From NCBI RefSeq assembly GCF_024679245.1, contig NC_090174.1, positions 41,936,688-42,000,687 of the forward strand: a stretch of 64,000 nt of DNA, read 5' to 3'. The notes under the pieces were generated by a model. It was given only the letters and a program-made list of their open reading frames with translations, did no database searches and was not told the DNA's origin. The translations under genes were made by a program, and so were the position numbers. This stretch comes from Pseudorasbora parva. Taxonomy: Eukaryota; Chordata; Actinopteri; Cypriniformes; Gobionidae. Positions 34,362 through 45,212 of the stretch are shown here, in pieces (position 1 is the stretch's first letter; the number at the start of each line of letters is the position of its first letter).

Positions 34362-34560
34362 TACATACATGCTACTTATTTAAAAGTCTAATTGACGTTG
34401 GTACAAACAATTTTTTAAAACGATTATATTTGCACATAGGCATCCTGTATCTTTTGCTCGAAGGCAACAACTCATATTCTGAACTTAAAATATGCAAAGA
34501 ATCAGATACAATCTTGGTAGCTACACTGATGTTCCGTCACACGTGACCGACTGCTCATAT
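34155..34560 (-). mobile_element. Retrotransposon 3' end with a (CA)n insertion
   Basis: On the minus strand the unit ends in a TTCATTGAATTGAATTGAAT tail, preceded by GGGGACAATAAAG, the typical 3' end of a fish non-LTR element. A (CA)n run interrupts it at 34264..34350. The segment to about 34560 has no readable protein and is 3' untranslated sequence or degraded. The clade is not determined. Confidence 0.5.
34264..34350. repeat. (CA)n microsatellite
   Basis: About 43 CA units. The 147-codon frame with a poly-HT centre is an artefact. Confidence 0.97.
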
Positions 34561-35799
34561 GAATGCTCATATGAATTAGCATGACCTTTTATATATCAAA
34601 AGCTCAAGGGAAAGTTGATTTCTCAATTTATCACCCATTTAATGTGCAACAAAGCAAAAACTCTGAATGGGTAATGGTTTCATTTCAAATTATTAAAAAA
34701 ATGAATAAATAAATTTGAAATTGCACAAAACGTGCCATTGTCTTTATTGCAATTTGCTATTTTATCAGTGGGCAAAAATAATCCAAGCAATGAAATACAT
34801 TAATTTTGTATCAATTTTGCCCACACCATTAGCTCTTTTTTATGACAAAAGTAAGCTTTATCCTACTTTCATGTTTCTGTTTACTTAACAGGTCAAGCTC
34901 ACAAGCTGAAATGTTCTGCAGAAGACATACTGTAGGCCTCCCTTCATCATGAGGGTTTCATACCGCATTTGAACTTGTTGCCTTTCCATTAAAATAGCTG
35001 TACAAAACATGCTAGCCGTGGTTAATAATTTACAGTTCTCACATCCCAAATTAAGTAAAACTAGGTAGCCTGGAGCTAAATTTTACATAATAATCTTCAC
35101 AGCTTTAGGTCCCACGTTCAAACTAAATTGCTGTTGCCAAACCAACACTGACCTCCATCCACCTTCTCCCTCCTACCTTCCCTTCTTTCCTCCCTCCAGT
35201 GTTATTTTCAAGTGCTGAGCTTAAGTACAATGCTGATTTACACCCGTGCAGTGTTGTGTGCTTTTACCTTATGGTTTTACCCTAGAGATTCTGAACAATA
35301 TATATTTAACAATATTTTTTTGTGGGGTTTTTTTCTCTTCAGTTTTGTAAAGAAAATGATGTGCTAAATGAAACAAATATTCCATAAAATTTGAGTGACA
35401 TTGTACTTTTGAGTCTGACACAGGGTCATTCATGTGTGATTTCAATTACACAGACCTCTGTATGAGCAGGACTTGGACAGCGGGACTCTGAGAGTAAACG
35501 AGTTGCAGTAGTGGTGATTCATTCTTCTCCTAAGGCAATGCTCAAGCAGCTTCCCTATCAAGCTTCTGAGTGGAGGGTGGGTGTCTCAGGATAGAGACAT
35601 CAAAGAGTCATGGTCTGATCTTCTGCAATTGCAGCTGTGATGTAAAATGGAAGAAGCGCTTGGCTTGGATCATAAAATTTGCATTGAAGTTGTGGGATTG
35701 TGTATGGTTAATGCTGTTCTTCATGTGTAGGGTCCTCAGAATGGATCTGCCCACTATAATGACTCTGTAGAATGCTAGTCATTTGCATTACACAAGTCA
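34561..35799. other. No recognised gene
   Basis: AT-rich sequence with pyrimidine-rich parts (35160..35200). No transposon ends or exons were recognised. Confidence 0.45.
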
Positions 35800-36800
35800 A
35801 TGTGGCGAGGTGGGCGAGCGAGAGAGAGACGTGGGAGGAGTGACTCTCACGTGTGACGGAGCATCAAAGGAGGAGCGACGACAGTAAAGGATGAGAGAGG
35901 TGCAGGCCTAGAGTTTACGTAGTGTTTTATTTCCGTTTTGTTATGGATATGCACGTGACAGCTAGCCTAGAAATCTAGACGCACCCTAGCGGGAGCAAAT
36001 CTAATCTGCCTTGAGTATCACTTCTGAGCTGTAAAAACCAAACTCTGGTCAGACCAATCACATCGTGTATGGAGTCGGTGGCAGGGCTTAAGATGACGAT
36101 GGCAGAGTTTCGCTTGCGTGCTACTAGTAAACACAGAGAAACTGGCGAACGGCAGTCTTTTGAATCAGCTTTGACCGGGACTCTGGAAGACTTGGAGTTA
36201 AGCTTTTCTCTGAGAAAAGAACAAAGAATGGCACTGAATTCATTCTTAAGAAGGGAAGATGTGTTCTGAGTTTTGTCGACCGGATACGGAGAAAGTTTAA
36301 TCTATCAGCTAGCTCCGCTTCACCTTCGTTGCTCTGGTTTGTTGAAGCTCTATCCAATTCAAACTCCCTCTGCACACAATTGGACCAATTGTGTGCAGAG
36401 GGAGTTTGAAAGACAACCATTTATCTCGCCCCTCGGATTGAGCCCTGTCAATGGTGAGTTTCCAGACCAAACATCTTGATGTGGGTCTGGCTTGTCAGGC
36501 TACGTGACAGCATGTCCATCCTTCCTCCTGGGTTTTTGGCACCAATCTTAGTTCCGAGAAGGAGGAGGCGGGAACTGGCGAGCGTTTAACGGGCAGACCT
36601 TCACGGCATTTATTTTTTTTGTCTGCCATGCATGTACAAACATAATAAAACATAAACAAAACACAAGTCCAGGCCTGGTCCTCTGGTCCTTCATTGCTGG
36701 TCCTTGTATGCCTCCAGGCTCCCTCATGAGAGGACTTGAGACTGTTGTGGCTCGCAGGTGACGCTCGTTCTCAGTCACGCACCGGTCTTGCTCGCTCATC
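35800..36800. repeat. LTR-like repeat, split by RecQ-like copy 3
   Basis: The left part (GTTTTATTTCCGTTTTG, GATATGCACGTGACAGC) and right part (GAGGCGGGAACTGGCGAGCG, AAACATAATAAAACAT, CCAGGCCTGGTCC) flank the 35963..36502 insertion. The right part matches the fragments at 19825..20620. It has a general LTR look, but ends, primer site and pol sequence are absent. Confidence 0.35.
35963..36502 (+). mobile_element. RecQ-like-fragment element, copy 3, perfect 9-bp duplication
   Basis: The ends TAGCCTAGAAATCTAGACGC and GGCTTGTCAGGCTA are bordered by CGTGACAGC at 35954..35962 and 36503..36511. The helicase-like codons read LEDLELSFSLRKEQRMAL, NSFLRREDVF, stop, then VLSTGYGESLIYQLAPL. The Walker Lys is Glu, and a TGA replaces the Gly codon before VL. 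An internal TTGGACCAATTGTGTGCAGAG duplication lies near 36370. Confidence 0.85.
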
Positions 36801-36802
36801 CC

Positions 36803-37380
36803 ACGTCTCTCGTTAGCGCACCAAGAACTTGTTTTCATTAAGTCAATTTATGTCATGACAACTCTCTGCTTGTTTGGCCTGGTAATGTATAGGACAAGGT
36901 TGAGATGTTGACGATCTGCTACGCCGTTGCCGCCGTATTGCTGCTGCTGCAGAGCAAGTATGGGACCTGCTACTACCAATAAATACAGGCACTAACATGC
37001 TGCTGTGAACAAGACATGCTGCTGTTGCACAATATAGCATATCCTGTATAAAGGTGGAGCTGGGGAAGGTGAAGGGTTTCTGAAAGTGCGCACTTTGCAC
37101 AAAATAGTGATTAGTGATATAAATGATACTGTATTAATTAAATAAAACAGTTACTTGTCATGTTTTATGCATATGGTTGTGTTCTTTATTCTTTTAAATT
37201 AATCTTTCTAAAAAAAAATATTAAAAAAATTTTTCTTACAATATTGCAATATATAGTATCGTAACCCCTGTATCATGATACATATTGTATCGCCAGATTC
37301 TTGGCAATACTTAGCCCTAAAAATGTTATGGTATCAATACCGACTACTGTAATTTTTATACTGTGACATACCTAGCCAGG
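36803..37380. repeat. Repeat-like sequence with a hAT-like end
   Basis: The part 36880..37090 (TGCTACGCCGTTGCCGCC, CATGCTGCTGTGAACAAG) and the part 37230..37320 (ATTGCAATATATAGTATCG, TGATACATATTGTATCGCC, TTAGCCCTA) resemble hAT-related ends. A matching pair of termini was not found. Confidence 0.35.
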
Positions 37381-37394
37381 ACCTTTTTTAATAT

Positions 37395-37500
37395 AACGCC
37401 AATTGTATTCATCTAAAATAAGATTGTCATATACACCTAGGATGGCTTAAGGGTGAGTAAATCATGGGGTAATTAAATTTTTGGGTGAATCATCCCTTTT
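37395..37500 (-). repeat. Arm of a TTAA-type MITE
   Basis: GGGTGAGTAAATCATGGGG and TTTTTGGGTGAATCATCCCTTTT correspond to the right end of the AGGGATAGTTCACCC family. The other arm is missing. Confidence 0.6.
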
Positions 37501-38524
37501 CAAAAAAATAAAAATAAGTAGCAGCGTGGTGCTTAGTTCTGCTCCTCTCTTGCCAAAGCAGTTTTGAGTTATTTTCCTCTACTCTTTCTTTCCACTTCAC
37601 TGTCCTATCTAATATAAAGCAAAACCCCATAAAAATAAACCAAGGTATTCTGAGGTCAAGTTTTCATCTGACTTTCTTCAAGACTGTGTAGAAGGAAAGA
37701 AAATGAAAAGCGAGGGGAAAAAAGGAGAGCAAACCTTTCTTTTTTTGTGAAAAATCACCAAAAAAAAAATCACAGATCATGAACATGTTAATGGAAAATA
37801 TTTTTACTCTTCAAAGTAATAATTAACTAGATGTTGTCTAAAATGAATAAGTCTGTTAAACATGGGTGCTTTTCGAGACGAAATGCAATAGTAAATGCCT
37901 AACAGATTCATCCATAATGCCTTTCAATACCATATCTTATTTCAGGTCAACTGGAACATAATGACATGATCAAAAATCAAGGTCATGGATTTGATTCCCA
38001 TGATAGATAAAATGTATAACTTAGATACACTGCGTGTTGCTATGGATATAAGTTGTCAAGTCAAATGCATTTTAAATGCATTCACTAGGCTCCAGTATCT
38101 TACATGGGATAAAGAGTGAGTAGAATTAATGGATTGGATGAGCAAAAATTGAAATTGTCATAATATACTCACTGTCAAGTTCCCGTTGTCCTAACCTATA
38201 TGGCTCACAGTAATAAACAACATGAGGATGAGTAAATGCTGCGATACCAGGAGTGTTGAACAGTCATTACTAAACATTTGTCTTCTCCACACTGTAATTT
38301 GTCAAGACAAGTAGAATATCTTAGTAAAGTAGAGAAGATAATTATTTTTAAATCTATCAAATGAATCTCAATATCTCAAAAGACTATACTCATTTGACAA
38401 GATATGAATCATGTCAATGCAACTGGGATGCAAACTTTTGTCAATTTAAGGGAAAAAAATTACTTTTTACTGAGAGATGATGTTGAGATTAATGGGACTG
38501 AGACAAAAAACAAAAACGCCTCTC
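37501..38524. other. No recognised feature
   Basis: AT-rich unique-looking sequence. No exons or repeats with ends. Confidence 0.5.
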
Positions 38525-38609
38525 TTCTGTGCAACCCAGGCTCATTGGAAATACGTGACTCTGCCTACATTTTTGCAACATGAAATATGTACCTCCAGGT
38601 ACGTTTACC

Positions 38610-39126
38610 TAGCCTGAAAAGCCAGACCCACATCAAGATGTTTGGTCTGGAAACTCACCATAGACAGGGCACAATCCGAGGGGTGGGATAAAGGGTTGTC
38701 TTTCAAACTCTCTCTGCACGCGATAGTATATCACTACACCAACCAGAGCAACGAAGGTGAAACAGAGCTTGTTGATAGATTAAACATTCGCCGTATCTGG
38801 TCGGCAAAACTCAGAACACATCTTCCCTTTTTAAGAATGACTTCAGTGCTGTTCTTTTCTCAGAGAAAAGCTTAACTCCAAGTCTTCCAGAGTCGCGGTG
38901 AAAGCTGATTCGTAAGACCGCCGTTCGCCATTTTCTTTGTTTACTAGAAGCACGCAAAACACAACTCGGACGTCATTATGGCCCCGCCCACCGACTCTAT
39001 ACACGATGTGATTGGCCCGGCAAGAGTTAGGGGAATACAGCTCAGAAGGGTATTGAGAGTTGCTAGACGACACTTGCGGGCAGATTAAATTTGCTGCGGC
39101 TAGGGTGCGTCTAGATTTCTAGGCTA
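38610..39126 (-). mobile_element. RecQ-like-fragment element, copy 4, perfect 9-bp duplication
   Basis: The ends TAGCCTGAAAAGCCAGACCC and CTAGATTTCTAGGCTA are bordered by ACGTTTACC at 38601..38609 and 39127..39135. It sits within the left inverted repeat of the 38531..40631 element, so it came later. The minus-strand motif reads VLPTRYGECLIYQ, again with Glu at the Walker Lys position, after the same TGA seen in copy 3. Confidence 0.87.
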
Positions 39127-39334
39127 ACGTTTACCTGCACTTTTTGGGTGAAACATCCACAGGAGGCGCTAAGTGGTAATATTTTTTTTCTCCATTCCCA
39201 GACTGATCTCATGAAATGGCGTATGTATGACACGCCAATTCGTATGCCATTTTGGCGTGCTATCAAAATGCATAATCGCTTTTTAGCGTGTTTATCAACG
39301 GCGTTACATTCTATGCCCCTACACTGCCCCTACA

Positions 39335-39512
39335 CCTAAACCTACCCATCACACGCGCGCACACACACACACAGTCCCTAAACCTACCCATCACACGCGC
39401 GTACACACACACAGCCCCTAAACCTACCCATCACACGCGCGCACACACACACAGTCCCTAAACCTACCCATCACACGCGCGCACACACACACAGCCCCTA
39501 AACCTACCCATC
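39335..39512. repeat. Minisatellite of about 41-bp units
   Basis: Four-plus units, each with AAACCTACCCATCACACGCG followed by a short CA run and CAGYCCCTA. The unit contains the CCTAAACCTACCC block of the (CA)n-ended repeat seen at 1 and 586, so a piece of that repeat seems to have expanded in tandem. Confidence 0.85.
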
Positions 39513-40637
39513 AAAAAAACATTCTGCATTTTTAAATTTTCAAAAAAAAACTGTTTAGTATGTTTATAAATCCATTTACCTTGTGGACACACATATTCAG
39601 ACACATTTTGAATGCGTAACTCAAACGCTTCAATAAACCTGCCCATTTGTGTATTATAAAAAAACAGGATATAACAGGCAGATACGACTTCATGCATAAT
39701 TTTTTCAGAAAGTACAAATATCCCAAGTGTTCCGAGGCCAAACGATTGATTTGTGTGAAGAAAATCCCCAAAAGCGATCAGTAATGTCGAGTCCATCCGC
39801 CAAAGTTTAATAAAACATTTCAAATATTGCAGCTGGAAGAAACGTCAGGTCAGGTTTGATAGCATTGGCTGTCGTGTGTCTCGTGACCAATTGCGTCATT
39901 ACGTCAGCTTTGATTGTAAAATGCCATTAGCTCTCGTGTGTCTCGTGACCGATCGCGTCATTCAACTTGTGTGTATCATTTAAATTAGAAATAAGAATGA
40001 ACGAGTGCGTGTGTGTTCAGTTCGCAAAAGAGCGCGATCATCATTTCAACGACTAAAACATTAAGATCAACTCTGTTCTTCACATGAAGATATCGTATGA
40101 CTTCAGAAGACTTGGAATGCAACATGAGTTAATACTTTTATACAGTTCTTTGGTCAGTTTTTGCGATAAATACATGTGACTGTACATTTATTTGCCTGTT
40201 ACGTGTTTTATATTGTTGAGAGTTGGTAGGTTTAGGGTAGGAGTGGAGATAGTTGCTCCAAAATATAAAATTAGGTTATACATATTCATTCTGTGAGATC
40301 AGGTTGGTGGAATCACAAGGCGTAGACATACACGTGGAGATGATGGTTTGTTTGGGCGTACACATACACGCGGAATCACACGGCATAGACATACACGCGG
40401 ATAGCTCAATGCGTACAGATAACACGCCACTTGGCTTTAGAAAGTGGCGTGTATGTTTATGTGAAGCCATGATGTCATGTTGCGCATCTAGAATGGAGAA
40501 CATTTTTTACCACTTAGTGCCTCCGCTGGACGTTTCACCCAAAAAGTGCAGGTAAACGTACCTGGAGGTACATATTTCGGGTGTTGCAAAAATGTAGGCT
40601 GAGTCACGTATTTCCAATGAGCCTGGGTTGCTTCTGT

Positions 40638-41142
40638 GTCTGTTTTTATACTCAATATACACAATATGTTTCACACAATAAGTTCTCATCACAATATGGA
40701 GCCAAAAGCAAACAATTTTGTCTTAGGCTATTTGCTCAGACTGTAACAAAAGCAATGCTTCGTGTTTTATCGCTGTTTGGTGTGTAGACATGTTTATTTT
40801 GCACTGAAAATTCAAGATTACCCTAGGGAGCTCACTTCTTGCGCGAGACAAACAAATCAGCCAAGATGGTGTTTGGAAAATGGGGCAAGCAAGATTGAAG
40901 GCAAATAGCTCGTTGCAGACAGGATGAGACTGGAATCAAAGAGCTGTCAGGTGGCTGAGCGGAGACATATCTTCCTGGCTGTAAGGTTTCTGAGCAGGAG
41001 AATTGTATGGGGAATGAGATGACGGACAGGAGAGGGACCAGGATGAAAGGATTTCATTAACCAGCAGGGTTAAATGCGGCGGTTGGGGTTGATAGATGGG
41101 GGAGGGGAAAGTTGATGAGAAGTTCATACACTCTCAGTAAAA
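40638..41142. other. No recognised feature
   Basis: Unique-looking sequence. No exon or repeat end. Confidence 0.5.
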
Positions 41143-41345
41143 AAAGGTACATTGCTGTCACTGGGGCTGTACCCTATAAGGTACAAAACCGAAAAGGTAC
41201 TGTACCTTTTAAGATACCAATTCACACTTTTAAAGTACTGATATGTACCTTTTAAGGTACTAATATGTACCATTAAGGGGGTGAGTAAGGTACAAAGATG
41301 TACCTTTTCACTTTTGTACCTTAGGGTACACTTTTGTACCTTAGG
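41143..41345. repeat. GGTAC-rich MITE-like repeat
   Basis: Many alternating GGTAC and GTACC words (AAAAGGTACTGTACCTTTT, ATGTACCTTTTAAGGTAC) give overlapping small palindromes over about 200 bp. It resembles a dispersed fish repeat. Ends are not exact. Confidence 0.55.
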
Positions 41346-41399
41346 AAAATCACCTTTAATTCCTAATGCATTTTATAGACACTTTCATAATCTTTAAAT

Positions 41400-42464
41400 T
41401 AGGGCTGGGTATCGATTCAGATGTTTCAATTCGATTGGATTTCGATTCACAAGCTCTCAAATCGATTCGATTTTTGATTCTCAAACTCAAATGAAGATAG
41501 ATTTAATACAAACACTATAGTTTTTTTTTGTTTGTTTTTTTGTTTTTTAAAGAACAGTGAACATAAGTTTACAAATGGTTAATTAGATGAAATGAATTAA
41601 ATGTCATTAAATGAAGAGCCACAAATCTGTATATTAAACTTTTTATTTTAGGTACACCTGGGTACATTACAACAGAACCCATCTCTATATTTCAAATTCA
41701 TATACAATTTTGATGCAAGTTTATTCTAAAAAATCTGTCTGAGAATAATTTTATGGATATATTTATTCTAAAACATAAAAAGGATATTGGATGGTTTTCA
41801 GCTATTTTCAGTACACAAGCTTTTCTTGCGATTTTTGCCGCCCGTCATGTGTGCGTTTACTTTTCATACAGGAGAAGCCTGTTCATTCCTGGACACAAGT
41901 AGTTGCCGTGGTAACGGACACAATACCTTAACGGGCTGACTTATGTGGGCTAACTTTTATTTGAGGAAATCTGTTTATAATATAAGTAATTATGCTTGAA
42001 TTATTGGTTCTGTGCTGTCTGTTGACTCAGTTGATTTTTACAATATGTCTCTAAGGCAAGCATTGGCATATATGTGATCTATTTTTAGCGGTTGTGTGCT
42101 CTATGGGGGTGTTGCAACATCTGGGTGGTGCCACATCAAATGCTTCCGCAGATTTTTAGTATTACTAGTATTTCACCTTAGCATTACAAAGGGCGACAAC
42201 GCACCGGAAGCCGCCGTTTAAGCACTGAATGAATATGAATGAATGAATGACGTGCGCCTAATGCTCCTTTGTTACATCGTGCAAGGCAAATGGGTGACAT
42301 CTAGTGGAGAAGACTAGTAATTAGATTTAAGTTAATCTTATGTTCAATGTTAGCGGAAATAAATATGGAAAAAAATTGTTTCGTGGCCTTTGAGAATCGA
42401 TGCGGAATCGACCCGATTCTAAAAAACGATTAATCGAAAAATCTTTTTTTTTGCAACAGCCCTA
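41400..42464. mobile_element. hAT-like non-autonomous element, perfect 8-bp duplication
   Basis: The ends TAGGGCTG and CAGCCCTA are bordered by CTTTAAAT at 41392..41399 and 42465..42472. ATCGATTC-rich subterminal sequence matches the element at 4903. The 1065-bp interior has no transposase frame. The exact target duplication supports hAT membership and a fairly recent insertion. Confidence 0.87.
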
Positions 42465-42559
42465 CTTTAAATTGTTGTTTGCGATTGGTAAACAGAGATT
42501 TGTAGTTACAGTGTGGGAGTCTTTTTTTATTTAAAGGCAGGCAGGGAAGGCAGTTTTCT

Positions 42560-42968
42560 TGGGATGTTTTCTTGGCACACTTTAGGCCACCATGACCACC
42601 ATGTACCCATCCTCTGATGGCTACTTCAGCAGGATAATGCACCATATCACAAAGCTTGAATCATTTCAAATTGGTTTCTTGAACATGGCAATGAGTTCAC
42701 TGTACTAAAATGGCCCCCACAATCACCAGATCCAAACCAATAGAGCATCTTTGGGATGTGGTGGAACAGAAGTTTCGTGCCCTGGATGTGCACCCCACAA
42801 ATCTCCATCAACTGCAAGATGCTATCCTATCAATATGGGCCAACATTTCTAAAGAATGCTTTCAGCACCTTGTTGAATCAATGCCACGTAGAATTAAGGC
42901 AGTTCTGAAGGCGAAAGGGCCGGGGTCAAACACAGTATTAGTATGGTGTTCCTAATAATCCTTTAGGT
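42560..42968 (+). pseudogene. 3' fragment of Tc1-like family 2
   Basis: It begins GGGATGTTTTCTTGGCAC and, after a small gap, reads in pieces TMYPSSDGYFSRIMHHI (the frame breaks around the second Asp), then IEHLWDVVEQKFRALDVHP, NLHQLQDAILSIWANIS and ECFQHLVESMPRRIKAVLK. It ends in the family 2 terminus GTTCCTAATAATCCTTTAGG. The DNA-binding half is absent. Confidence 0.83.
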
Positions 42969-43162
42969 GTATGTATTGATTGCTATCAGGATGTAAAAAT
43001 GGTTTCCAAACATTCACAATTTAAGAAATGTCTGATGAAATAACTTTTGTACCAAGCTGTACAAAAGACCTGTATCAGAAACAATAATTATTGTACTCTA
43101 AACCTTCTGTGTAATTCTGGATTCATCATTAAATTGTGACCATATCAGACAAAAACAAATGC

Positions 43163-43434
43163 GCACACTCGCCGGGAAACTTCATTAGGTGCACCTGCTT
43201 GTTAACGCAAATATCTAAATAGCCAATCACATGGCAGTGAATCAATGCATTTAAGCATCCACTGAAGTTCAAACTGAGCATCAGAATGCGAAATAAAGGT
43301 AATTATGGCCACAATTTTTTCCCCCTCGTCTCAAGAAATATCTGTGTACACACGAAACCACTGACACCGACTCAAAACGGTGTAGTATACATGCAGACCC
43401 GTATGTGTGAATGTTATGTCTGATCGGTGTATAT
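43163..43434 (+). mobile_element. Short chimeric Tc1-like remnant
   Basis: The left part CACACTCGCCGGGAAACTTC, ATTAGGTGCACCTG resembles a Tc1 family with GGCCACTTTATTAGG-type ends. The right part GTTATGTCTGATCGGTGTA resembles the family 1 right end. The middle has no transposase. A deletion or recombination product of two families is likely. Confidence 0.5.
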
Positions 43435-44009
43435 AACATCTTACATTTAAATAAATGTTCCACATAAATATCAAGGAGCACATTTTAACCATTTTAACAC
43501 TAATAATAGACATGTTTTAAAGGCCCCAAATCAGTATATTAAAATAATTTCTGAAGGAGCCATGGTGAGCATAGGAAACTTTTCAAAAGCATGAAAAAAA
43601 ATGTAACTTTGAAAGTTTCTGGTGCATCTATATTGTATTGTTTATACAGCATTTAATATCAGTCAGTAGTCACATGTTCATATCAGACAAAATATGTTAC
43701 CTGCTCTATCATATGTCACACATACTGCTAGACTCTGCCATGCCATGCCCTCAAATAAACCTGAGAAATGTGTTCCTCTAAATGAAAATACTCTAATGGA
43801 GGGGGTGATACAGAGCTGAATTGAATTAGTCAGTATAAGGTTGTTCTCAGTTTGGTAGGGGAAACGTATTTGGTTTGTTGGCTAGTGCATTTGATTGAGG
43901 GCAGGGGGTTCATTTAGTCTGTTGGAGAGGACATGTGGAGTGTGTCTATTGATCAGAAGACTTATCAGTACTCTTATCTCAAGAGAGTCGTTTGTGTCAC
44001 CATTCCTTA

Positions 44010-44010
<1 letters not shown>
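43435..44010. other. No recognised feature
   Basis: AT-rich spacer before a (CA)n run. Confidence 0.5.

Positions 44011-44083
<73 letters not shown>
44011..44083. repeat. (CA)n microsatellite
   Basis: About 36 CA units at one side of repeat copy C. Confidence 0.97.
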
Positions 44084-44089
<6 letters not shown>

Positions 44090-44119
44090 TTTTTGTGAAT
44101 TGTGGGTACATTCCATAGG

Positions 44120-44412
<293 letters not shown>

Positions 44413-44754
44413 ATATAGTACTGAAATAAGACCTCTGTGGTCAGCTCAGGTCATGACTAAAGATCTGATACAGGATCCTGTGTGCAAACAGCTTTGGTGT
44501 TGGTCTTTATTTCTGGCAGCAGATCAGTGGTTTATAGAAATTTTCAACAAGTTACAAGGTACAGTATAATTAGGTATTATTTATTTGCCACAGGACAAAA
44601 TATACTACTTTAAATATACTACTCATTTTTGATTCGGAGCAAAATTAGACAAGCAAATAAATTGTAGTTAGAGACCAGCTTAGGAGCTTATGGAACCCTA
44701 AATCTTTTTGATCTTTTAATGACCCATAGAGAATCATTTATGCCTTCATTTTAA

Positions 44755-44870
44755 TGAGGCTTGATTATCAATGCCCTATATGCTGGTGTCAACCAGTTTT
44801 CCCTTTCACGTTTGCAACTGGTTCAAAACGCAGCAGCTTGTTTCTTCGCAAGGGAAAAAGAGGGAGTATA
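44755..44870 (+). pseudogene. L2-like reverse transcriptase fragment
   Basis: Codons in shifting frames give RLDY, then ALYAGVNQF, SRLQLVQNAAACFF, matching the conserved stretch SRLDYCNALY and LQLVQNAAAR of L2/CR1-type reverse transcriptases. A small indel separates the parts and there is no further coding. A dead fragment unrelated in position to the tail at 647. Confidence 0.65.
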
Positions 44871-45212
44871 TGGCGGAGATGCAATTATTTGAAAATCTAG
44901 AATCCGAGGGGGTGCACAAAAGTTGAAATATTGAGAAAATCAACTTTTAAAGTTGTTCAATTTAAGTCCTTAGCAATGCATTTTACTGATAATATTTTTT
45001 TATATATTTAATATAACGAGATCTTTACTTAATATCCTAATGATTTTGGCATAAAAGAAAAATCTTTTTGGCCCATACAATGTATCGTTTTCCATTACCA
45101 CAATCTGTGCGACTTAACCATCTGTGCGACTTAATGACTGGTTTTGTGGTCAAGGGACACACACACACACCAATGTCCAACTCCGTTTGTGTGGTTATAA
45201 AATTGTGTCGAT
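44871..45212. other. No recognised feature
   Basis: AT-rich sequence before the large hAT-like element, with a short CA run near 45160. Confidence 0.45.

Larger units (their letters stand above)
38531..40631. mobile_element. Long-TIR DNA element containing other repeats
   Basis: The left end GCAACCCAGGCTCATTGG and its inverse at 40631 begin terminal inverted repeats of roughly 130 bp once the RecQ-like copy 4 is removed (shared: CCTCCAGGTACGTTTACC, GCACTTTTTGGGTGAAAC, CACTTAG). TTCTGT occurs at 38525..38530 and 40632..40637, a possible 6-bp target duplication. The interior has a minisatellite and segments with ACATACACG repeats. No transposase frame. Confidence 0.75.

Noticed and set aside
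39335..39512. Regularly spaced repeats that could suggest a CRISPR array
   Set aside because: Units are contiguous with no unique spacers and the DNA is vertebrate; this is a minisatellite.
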